This document shows positions 1 through 4,793 of a DNA stretch of 6,536 nt, one piece after another (the stretch's first letter is position 1; every line of letters begins with the position of its first letter). The stretch comes from Alphaproteobacteria bacterium MarineAlpha3_Bin3. Its GTDB lineage: Bacteria; Pseudomonadota; Alphaproteobacteria; Rhodospirillales; Casp-alpha2. The position numbers and the translations under genes are program-made. Under the pieces are notes generated by a model. The model had not been told where the DNA came from. It saw only the letters and a list, made by a program, of their open reading frames with translations, and ran no database searches. The stretch is from the NCBI GenBank assembly GCA_002938075.1, contig PTLK01000116.1, positions 1-6,536 on the forward strand, written 5' to 3'.

Positions 1-780
1 TTCGTCGTCCTCCCTATCGTCGTCGCCCGCCGCCGCCACCATCTGCCAATCGGACTGGGCATCCCCCCGGGCATCAGACGGCGCCGGGGCCGGGGGCGTT
101 GCCGGGACCGGCCAATAATTCTGGCACAGCTTGGCGACGACGATGGCCACCGTGGTCGAGCAGATGGTCGCGAACAGAGTCGTCGGCAGGATGCCGGCCG
201 GATCGACGGAACCAGCGGCGGCGCGAAGGGCGATCACGCCGGTCGGCAAAATGGTGACGCTGGAGGTATTGATCGCCAGGAACAGGACCATGGCGTTGGA
301 CGCCGTGCCTTTGGTGGCGTTCAGGGTGTCCAGTTGTTCCATGGCGCGGATGCCGAACGGCGTCGCCGCGTTGCCCAGCCCCATCGCATTGGCCGCCATG
401 TTGAGGATCATCGACCCCATCGCCGGATGGTCGGCCGGCACGTCGGGAAACAGCCGCACCATCAGCGGCCGGACGGTGTGGGCGATGATAGTCAGCAGCC
501 CCCCTTCCTCGGCCACCTTCATCAGGCCCAGAAACAGGGCCATGACGCCGATCAGCCCCAACGCCAACGTCACCGACCCGGTAGCGGCGTCGATCATCGC
601 CGTGCCCAGTTCCTGCATCGGGCCTTGGGCAGGGGCGGCGGCGTCCGGCGCCGGCGGCGTCCAGGTCAGTTGCCGGAACCCGGCAACGACAAAGGCGATC
701 AGGACAATGGCGAAGAAAATGGCGTTCAAGGGAAAATTCCGTTGCTGCTCGGTGGGCCTCGCCTGCAACGCTGATACCAT
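1..780 (-). CDS. SpmA-like nucleoside-recognition (Gate) domain membrane protein, 5' part; probably an SpmA-SpmB fusion
   Basis: The frame is open for 260 codons from an ATG at 780 and has no stop before the left edge, so the C-terminus is missing. Hydrophobic segments lie near residues 20-38, 70-87, 162-183 and 198-216. The core shows family hallmarks: FLGLMKVAEEGG (83-94), a MILNMAANAMGLGNAATPFG block (124-143), and SNAMVLFLAINTSS (161-174) followed by an LPT turn. The family is named for Bacillus spore maturation proteins but is widespread in non-sporulating bacteria, where its transport or membrane role is not well defined. SpmA alone is about 200 residues. Here the SpmA unit ends near 217 and is followed by a Pro/Ala-rich, then acidic, linker, which suggests that an SpmB half follows (inference). 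No clear Shine-Dalgarno precedes ATG 780; a TTG at residue 18 (727-729) is a possible alternative start closer to the family's usual N-terminus. The gene lies 62 bp downstream of the phosphodiesterase on the same strand, possibly in one operon. Confidence 0.85.
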   Translation of the reverse strand, partial: MVSALQARPTEQQRNFPLNAIFFAIVLIAFVVAGFRQLTWTPPAPDAAAPAQGPMQELGTAMIDAATGSVTLALGLIGVMALFLGLMKVAEEGGLLTIIAHTVRPLMVRLFPDVPADHPAMGSMILNMAANAMGLGNAATPFGIRAMEQLDTLNATKGTASNAMVLFLAINTSSVTILPTGVIALRAAAGSVDPAGILPTTLFATICSTTVAIVVAKLCQNYWPVPATPPAPAPSDARGDAQSDWQMVAAAGDDDREDDE

Positions 781-842
781 GATCGGCGCGCCAAAGGCCA
801 AGGAAAAGGGCTTGCGAAGACGGGCGGGGTTGCCGTTAGCGG

Positions 843-1586
843 TTATCGCGGAAGCAGGCGCTCGGGGTAATCGCTGAACACCCCATCGACCCCCCACCGC
901 AACAGCGTCTCGGCACGGGTCTGGTCGTTGACGGTAAAGGCGCGGACCACCATCCCTTCGTCCTTGAGAACGCCGACCTGCCTGGCGGTCAAATTCTTCT
1001 CAAGGCAATGCACCGCCCGGCAGCCCAGGGCCTTCGTCCGGTTCCGCCAGCCCCATGGGATTTTGAACACGTTGAGGGCGCGGTGGATGTTCGGCGCCGT
1101 GTCGCGGGCGGCGCCGAGGGCCGTCGGCTCGAAGCTGGCAATCAACGGCGCCGGCAAGGTTTCCGGCCACCCCGCCGCCAGCGCTCCGGCGACGGCCAAA
1201 CCGGTTTCCCTTTCCCGGCCGGGACTGGGCTTGATCTCGACGACGGCGCCGAGGCCGAGCCGGGCCAGGGTTTCCATCGCCTCTTTTAATGTCGGCACCC
1301 GCTGGCCGGCATAGGCGGCGTCGAACCAGCTCCCGGCGTCGAGGGCCCGAAGGTCGGCAAGCGTCGTTTCCGCCACGGTCCCACTGCCGCCGGTGGTCCG
1401 TTCCAGGGTATCGTCATGGAACACGACCACGTGGCCGTCGGCGGTCAGCTTGGTGTCGAATTCGACCCAGCGGACGCCCAGTCCGGAGGCGGCTTCCAAC
1501 GACGCCAGGGTGTTTTCCGGCGCGTGCCCGGCGGCGCCACGGTGGCCGATGACCGTGGATACGGGCGCGGGTTCGGTGTCGATCAT
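843..1586 (-). CDS. ugpQ: Glycerophosphodiester phosphodiesterase (cytosolic, UgpQ-like)
   Basis: This 247-residue enzyme should hydrolyse glycerophosphodiesters (deacylated phospholipids) to sn-glycerol-3-phosphate and an alcohol. GDPD-family catalytic and metal-binding motifs are all visible: HRG at 15-17, PENT at 23-26, E42-x-D44-x-K46, the HDD at 57-59, and ExK at 117-119. The C-terminal VND and GVDGVFSDYPE block closes the TIM barrel as in the family. The length matches small bacterial UgpQ-type proteins. No signal peptide or membrane segment is seen, so it is probably cytoplasmic. The ATG at 1584-1586 is preferred because AGGA lies about 7 nt upstream; a TTG at 1628 would add 14 unconvincing residues and lacks such a site. 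The gene is divergent from maeB across 101 bp and upstream of the SpmA-like gene. The symbol follows family convention: no ugp transporter genes are present, so a link to glycerol-phosphate uptake is not shown. Confidence 0.93.
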   Translation of the reverse strand: MIDTEPAPVSTVIGHRGAAGHAPENTLASLEAASGLGVRWVEFDTKLTADGHVVVFHDDTLERTTGGSGTVAETTLADLRALDAGSWFDAAYAGQRVPTLKEAMETLARLGLGAVVEIKPSPGRERETGLAVAGALAAGWPETLPAPLIASFEPTALGAARDTAPNIHRALNVFKIPWGWRNRTKALGCRAVHCLEKNLTARQVGVLKDEGMVVRAFTVNDQTRAETLLRWGVDGVFSDYPERLLPR

Positions 1587-1687
1587 CGGCTTTTCCTGAA
1601 AACCGGTTGCTCCAATGCGTTTTACCAATCACCCTACCGGCAATCACGAATTAGGACACGGATTAGGGCACGGACTAGGAAAAACCG
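1587..1687. promoter_or_regulatory. Divergent control region between the phosphodiesterase and maeB
   Basis: These 101 bp separate the two divergent start codons and must carry both sets of initiation signals, unless transcription starts inside the neighbouring genes. AGGA at 1677-1680, 7 nt before the maeB ATG, is the maeB ribosome-binding site; AGGA on the minus strand near 1596-1599 serves the phosphodiesterase. No convincing -35/-10 pair was found on either strand. Confidence 0.5.
1651..1680 (+). repeat. 12-bp tandem repeat in the maeB leader
   Basis: TTAGGACACGGA (1651-1662) is followed directly by TTAGGGCACGGA (1663-1674, one mismatch) and a partial third unit CTAGGA (1675-1680). A degenerate CACGAA at 1645-1650 keeps the same 12-bp phase on the left. 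Each unit carries an AGGA/AGGG core, and the last core is the likely maeB ribosome-binding site. Confidence 0.75.
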
Positions 1688-3967
1688 ATGACCGACAAAA
1701 CACTCAGGGAAATGGCGCTTCATTATCACCGCTATCCGCGGCCGGGAAAGCTGTCGATCACGGCGACCAAACCGCTCGGCAACCAGCGCGACCTGGCGCT
1801 CGCCTATTCGCCCGGGGTGGCGGCGGCCTGCGACGCCATTGTCGACGATCCGTCGGAAGTGGCGAACCTGACCGTAAGGCAGAACCTGGTCGGCGTTATT
1901 ACCAACGGTTCCGCCGTTCTCGGCCTCGGCAACATCGGGGCGCTGGCGTCGAAGCCGGTGATGGAGGGCAAGGCGGTGCTGTTCAAGAAGTTCGCCGGCA
2001 TCGACGTCTTCGACATCGAGGTCGACGAATCCGACCCGGACAAGTTGGTCGACATCATCGCCAGCCTGGAACCGACTTTCGGCGCCATCAACCTCGAAGA
2101 CATCAAGTCGCCGGAGTGCTTCATCGTCGAAGGCAAGCTCCGCGAACGGATGAACATCCCGGTCTTCCACGACGACCAGCACGGCACGGCGATCGTCGCC
2201 GCGGCGGCCCTGGTCAACGGATTGCGCGTCGTCGGCAAGAAGATGAAAGACGTCAAACTGGTATCCACGGGCGGCGGCGCCGCCGGCATCGCGTGCCTCG
2301 ACCTGTTGGTCCAATTAGGCATGAAAAAGAACAACATCACCCTGGTCGACGTCATCGGCGTCGTCTACGAGGGCCGCAAACAGGACATGAACCCGGAAAA
2401 AGCGCGCTACGCCCAAAAAACCAAGGCCCGCGACCTGGATGCGGTGATCGAAGGCGCCGACGTTTTCCTAGGGCTATCGGCGCCCGGAATCCTGAAACCC
2501 AAAATGGTCAAGAAGATGGCCGCCAAGCCGTTTATCCTGGCGCTCGCCAACCCGGACCCTGAAATCAACCCCGACGAGGCCAGGAAGGCCAACCCGGATG
2601 CGGTCATCGCCACCGGGCGGTCCGATTACCCGAACCAGGTCAACAACGTGCTGTGTTTTCCGTTCATCTTCCGCGGCGCCTTGGATGTCGGTGCCACGAC
2701 CATCAACGAAGACATGAAGCTGGCGGCGGTCAAGGCGCTGGCCGGCCTGGCGATGGCCGAAAGTTCGGAAATCGTCGCCCAGGCCTACGGCGGCGAGGAC
2801 CTGAAATTCGGCCCCGAATATCTGATTCCGAAGCCGTTCGACCCGCGTCTGATCGTCGAAATCGCCCCCGCCGTCGCCCGCGCCGCCATGGACAGCGGCG
2901 TCGCCACGCACCCGATCGAGGATTTCGACGCCTATAACGAACAACTGGCGCGGTTTGTCTTCCGCTCCGGCATGTTGATGAAGCCCATCTTCGACAGCGC
3001 CCGCCAAAACCCCAAGCGTCTGGTCCTGGCCGAGGGCGAGGACAAACGGGTGCTGCGCGCCATCCAGGTGCTGATCGACGACAATATCGCCCGGCCGATC
3101 CTGGTCGGGCGGCCGGACGTTATTTCACGCCGGGTCGAAAAACTGGGCCTGAGGCTGGATCTCGACAAGCACGTCGAGATCGTCAATCCCGAGAACGATC
3201 CCCGCTATGACGACTATTGGCGCGGTTACCACGAGCTGATGCAACGCCAGGGCGTGTCGCCGGACGCGGCGCGCACCATCCTGCGCACCCAATCAACGGT
3301 GATCGCGGCGATGATGCTCAAACGCGGCGAAGCCGACGCCATGATCTGCGGCACCTACGGCCAATACCGCGAACACCTGCGCCATGTGCTGGATGTCATC
3401 GGCAAGGCCGACGGCGTGCTGGACGTTTCGGCGCTTTCGACCCTGATCATGCCGAGCGGCACCTGCTTCCTTTGCGACACCCACGTCACCTTCGAGCCGA
3501 CGGCGGACGAACTGGTCGAAATGACCCTTCTCGCCGCCGAGGCGGTGCGGCGCTTCGGCGAGGTGCCGAAAGTGGCGCTGGTGTCGCATTCGAATTTCGG
3601 CTCCGCCGGCACGCCTTCCGCCGACAGGATGCACCGCGCCGTCGAGTTGTTGCGGGACCGCGCCCCGGACCTGGAGATCGAAGGCGAAATGCAGGCCGAC
3701 ATCGCCTTCAACGAGGAGTACCGCAAACGGATGTTCCCCCATTCGCGGCTCAGCGGCCAAGCCAACCTGTTGATCCTGCCCGGCCTCGAGGCCGCCAACA
3801 GCTCCTTCAACTTGTTGAAATCCATCGGCGGCGGCCTGCCCGTCGGACCGATGCTGCTCGGCGCCGCCCAACCGGCGCATATCCTGACGCCGTCGGTGAC
3901 TGCCCGGGGAATCGTCAACATGAGCGCCCTGGCCGTCGTCGACGCCCAATCCCGGGAAGCCGGATAA
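1688..3967 (+). CDS. maeB: NADP-dependent malic enzyme with phosphotransacetylase-like C-terminal domain (MaeB)
   Basis: The 759-residue protein oxidatively decarboxylates malate to pyruvate, supplying NADPH and pyruvate in the cytoplasm. The malic N-domain spans roughly residues 15-160, with LAYSPGVA (38-45, probable catalytic Tyr40), GLGNIG (79-84), EGKA with probable catalytic Lys95, and metal-site residues Glu137-Asp138 and the HDDQHGTA block (161-168, Asp163). The nucleotide-binding domain (about 165-425) has a glycine-rich GGGAAG at 195-200, then LANPDPEI and a TGRSDYPNQVNN block. From about residue 430 there is a phosphotransacetylase-like domain, with LVLAEGEDKR near 445 and VSHSNFGSA near 632. 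In characterised MaeB proteins this domain lacks transacetylase activity and mediates acetyl-CoA control of the enzyme; that is family knowledge, not seen here. The length is typical and intact. ATG 1688 is preceded by AGGA with 7-nt spacing. It converges with the small gene ending at 4053. Confidence 0.97.
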   Translation: MTDKTLREMALHYHRYPRPGKLSITATKPLGNQRDLALAYSPGVAAACDAIVDDPSEVANLTVRQNLVGVITNGSAVLGLGNIGALASKPVMEGKAVLFKKFAGIDVFDIEVDESDPDKLVDIIASLEPTFGAINLEDIKSPECFIVEGKLRERMNIPVFHDDQHGTAIVAAAALVNGLRVVGKKMKDVKLVSTGGGAAGIACLDLLVQLGMKKNNITLVDVIGVVYEGRKQDMNPEKARYAQKTKARDLDAVIEGADVFLGLSAPGILKPKMVKKMAAKPFILALANPDPEINPDEARKANPDAVIATGRSDYPNQVNNVLCFPFIFRGALDVGATTINEDMKLAAVKALAGLAMAESSEIVAQAYGGEDLKFGPEYLIPKPFDPRLIVEIAPAVARAAMDSGVATHPIEDFDAYNEQLARFVFRSGMLMKPIFDSARQNPKRLVLAEGEDKRVLRAIQVLIDDNIARPILVGRPDVISRRVEKLGLRLDLDKHVEIVNPENDPRYDDYWRGYHELMQRQGVSPDAARTILRTQSTVIAAMMLKRGEADAMICGTYGQYREHLRHVLDVIGKADGVLDVSALSTLIMPSGTCFLCDTHVTFEPTADELVEMTLLAAEAVRRFGEVPKVALVSHSNFGSAGTPSADRMHRAVELLRDRAPDLEIEGEMQADIAFNEEYRKRMFPHSRLSGQANLLILPGLEAANSSFNLLKSIGGGLPVGPMLLGAAQPAHILTPSVTARGIVNMSALAVVDAQSREAG

Positions 3968-4008
3968 GGTTGGAAATCTGGGAAAAACAAGAGGCAAAGG
4001 AAATTTAT

Positions 4009-4031
4009 GCCGGGCCGCGCATTCTCCCGGC
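4009..4031 (-). terminator. Weak candidate terminator between convergent maeB and the small minus-strand genes
   Basis: GCCGGG (4009-4014) and CCCGGC (4026-4031) form a 6-bp GC stem with an 11-nt loop. Read on the minus strand the stem is followed by ATAAATTTCC, a mildly U-rich tail, so it could end the small-gene transcript. On the plus strand there is no T-run, so it is not a classical maeB terminator. Confidence 0.3.
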
Positions 4032-4052
4032 CGCAGGCGGATCGCCCGGGTC

Positions 4053-4247
4053 CTAGGGTGCTTTGGTTCTCAGGTCTTCGTGTCGGGGGGGCCGGTGGGG
4101 GCTCGGTGGGAGCTTGGCCAGGCTGAGGAGTTGCGCCAACACCCCCTGCCATTGGTTCCTGAGCGCGTAATCGATGGCGTCATCCAAACCGACGGATTTC
4201 ATCAGGCTCACCGCCAACGCGCGATGATATTCCCGTTCAGAAGGCAC
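4053..4247 (-). CDS. Small hypothetical protein (64 aa), helical with Pro-rich tail
   Basis: I do not recognise this protein. It starts at a GTG (4245-4247) with AAGGA 8 nt upstream (4256-4260) and ends at TAG. About 70% of third codon positions are G or C, like the neighbouring genes, which favours real coding over the opposite-strand frames. Residues 5-20 and 22-46 look like two amphipathic helices (EYHRALAVSLMKS and DAIDYALRNQWQGVLAQLL), followed by a Pro-rich basic tail with PP at 47-48 and 53-54. No signal peptide, membrane segment or metal motif is seen, so a cytoplasmic role is likely (inference). The second small gene lies 67 bp upstream on the same strand, and a nested hairpin sits between them right before this gene's ribosome-binding site. 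It could be a small protein-binding adaptor or simply an orphan; the sequence does not decide. Confidence 0.6.
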   Translation of the reverse strand: MPSEREYHRALAVSLMKSVGLDDAIDYALRNQWQGVLAQLLSLAKLPPSPHRPPRHEDLRTKAP

Positions 4248-4262
4248 ATCTTCCGTCCTTCC

Positions 4263-4302
4263 GTTAAGTTATTGTAAAACAGTACCTTTTACCAGACTTA
4301 AC
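4263..4302 (-). promoter_or_regulatory. Nested inverted repeat (hairpin) just upstream of the 64-aa gene's ribosome-binding site
   Basis: The outer arms GTTAAGT (4263-4269) and ACTTAAC (4296-4302) pair over 7 bp. Inside, GTAAAA (4274-4279) and TTTTAC (4287-4292) pair over 6 bp around a 7-nt loop, with a 4/3-nt interior loop between the stems. On the minus-strand transcript the hairpin ends 2 nt before the AAGGA site of the gene starting at 4247. It is AT-rich in a GC-rich region. It could be an intercistronic processing or stability element, a translation control element, or an operator. Confidence 0.5.
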
Positions 4303-4314
4303 TTAATACTAGGC

Positions 4315-4497
4315 TTAATAGAGGTCATCGATATCGACTTCCGCCACGTCCAGCGTCAGGTCGTCGGCGAGCGCGTTGACGATCCGTAATCCGGCTTCGA
4401 AGCGGTCGATCGACGGCTTCGAAGCACCGCTCATGGTGTTGAATTCCGACATCAGGAAGTTTTCGAAATCGTACCTCGGTCCAAAATCGGTCCGCAT
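4315..4497 (-). CDS. Small hypothetical acidic protein (60 aa)
   Basis: I do not recognise this protein. ATG 4495-4497 is preceded by GGGAG with 7-nt spacing, a strong Shine-Dalgarno. A longer version from TTG 4530 would lack such a site. The stop is TAA at 4315-4317. About three quarters of third positions are G or C, supporting coding. The N-terminal half (RYDFENFLMSEFNTMSG, 8-24) is aromatic and mixed; residues 29-46 may form a helix (SIDRFEAGLRIVNALADD); the C-terminus is strongly acidic, with a DVAEVDIDDLY end. There is no signal peptide or membrane segment. The gene is upstream of, and co-directional with, the 64-aa gene, so the two may share a transcript. Its start codon lies inside an 11-bp inverted repeat, and the coding sequence for residues 25-35 contains three phased palindromes. 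An overlapping longer minus-strand frame starting at 4573 is arginine-rich, lacks a ribosome-binding site, and is judged a shadow. Confidence 0.6.
   Translation of the reverse strand: MRTDFGPRYDFENFLMSEFNTMSGASKPSIDRFEAGLRIVNALADDLTLDVAEVDIDDLY
4394..4425. repeat. Three phased 10-bp palindromes, two identical
   Basis: GCTTCGAAGC (4394-4403), GTCGATCGAC (4405-4414) and GCTTCGAAGC (4416-4425) are each perfect palindromes, separated by single G bases and centred 11 bp apart. The outer two extend to a 12-bp direct repeat CGGCTTCGAAGC (4392-4403 and 4414-4425). The array lies inside the 60-aa gene. Confidence 0.85.
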
Positions 4498-4564
4498 GGG
4501 TTTTCTCCCGTACCATCCGGCACGGGCCAATCCCGTACCGACAACAACGTCGCAAAACCCATGC
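4494..4564 (-). promoter_or_regulatory. Structured leader with start-codon-enclosing inverted repeat (candidate translational RNA switch)
   Basis: On the plus strand GCATGGGTTTT (4494-4504) and AAAACCCATGC (4554-4564) are perfect 11-bp inverted arms. In the minus-strand transcript the downstream arm contains the ATG of the 60-aa gene. Between the arms the transcript has GGTACGGGA twice (from 4531-4539 and 4506-4514), the second copy supplying the start of the GGGAG ribosome-binding site, and one CCCGT (4522-4526) between them. CCCGT can pair with ACGGG of either copy, so pairing to the first frees the site and pairing to the second masks it. The ligand or trigger, if any, is unknown. Confidence 0.45.
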
Positions 4565-4587
4565 CATTTTCATAAAAGGAAATTTGG

Positions 4588-4601
4588 TAAATTATAATTT
4601 A
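4588..4601. promoter_or_regulatory. AT-only 14-bp palindrome containing TATAAT on both strands
   Basis: TAAATTATAATTTA is a perfect palindrome with TATAAT readable on the plus strand (4593-4598) and on the minus strand (4591-4596). On the plus strand TTCATA (4569-4574) lies 18 bp upstream of TATAAT as a possible -35. On the minus strand no good -35 is seen at 16-18 bp. It may be a promoter or a repressor operator. Confidence 0.35.
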
Positions 4602-4669
4602 TTGAAATGACTTGTTTATTTTATTTTCGAACCCGGAGCCCCATCCCCCTCTAATTCCATTGAATATTC

Positions 4670-4699
4670 TTGTAATTCCGTGCCCATGCGTCGTATAAG
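4670..4699 (+). promoter_or_regulatory. Candidate sigma70-type promoter for the TolC-family gene
   Basis: TTGTAA (4670-4675, 4/6 match to the -35 consensus) and TATAAG (4694-4699, 5/6 match to -10) are separated by 18 bp. Transcription would start near 4706, giving a leader of about 70 nt before GTG 4775. Two TAATTCC direct repeats (4652-4658 and 4673-4679, 21 bp apart) flank or overlap the -35 and could be a regulator site. Confidence 0.45.
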
Positions 4700-4736
4700 A
4701 TTCCAACAAGATTTGCCCGGCTCCTTGTGGAGGGAG

Positions 4737-4793
4737 ATGAGAATAACTCAAGAAAGGGGCGTTAAGTTACGGTCGTGTGGGCATTTCCGATAA
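4737..4793 (+). CDS. Possible 18-codon leader ORF overlapping the TolC-family start
   Basis: An ATG at 4737 directly follows a very strong GGAGGGAG tract (4729-4736) and opens an 18-codon frame reading MRITQERGVKLRSCGHFR, stopping at TAA 4791-4793. It overlaps the GTG start of the TolC-family gene (4775) in a different frame. The downstream gene itself has only a distant AAAGGGG (4753-4759), so translation could be coupled through this leader. The Shine-Dalgarno to ATG distance is short (about 3 nt from GGAGG). It may be a chance ORF. Confidence 0.3.
   Translation: MRITQERGVKLRSCGHFR

Noticed and set aside
131..877. Long plus-strand open frame (248 codons)
   Set aside because: It lies opposite the SpmA-like gene, whose minus-strand translation shows conserved family motifs; the plus frame is low-complexity and has no recognisable domain.
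1584..1628. Upstream TTG start for the phosphodiesterase
   Set aside because: The 14 added residues match no family N-terminus and lack a Shine-Dalgarno, while ATG 1586 has AGGA at good spacing.
1615..2562. 315-codon plus-strand frame overlapping maeB
   Set aside because: Arg/Gly-rich shadow of the maeB frame, typical of high-GC coding DNA; it has no ribosome-binding site and no domain.
4053..4497. Toxin-antitoxin interpretation of the two small genes
   Set aside because: Size and tandem layout would fit, but no DNA-binding fold, ribonuclease or other toxin motif is recognisable and the genes do not overlap; nothing in the sequence supports it.
4325..4573. 82-codon minus-strand frame overlapping the 60-aa gene
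   Set aside because: Arg/Cys-rich, no ribosome-binding site before its ATG; the overlapping 60-codon frame has a strong site and better third-position GC.
4262..4769. Repeated CGTTAAGTTA at 4262-4271 and 4760-4769
   Set aside because: A single 10-bp match within 6.5 kb is expected by chance; the two sites have no common context.
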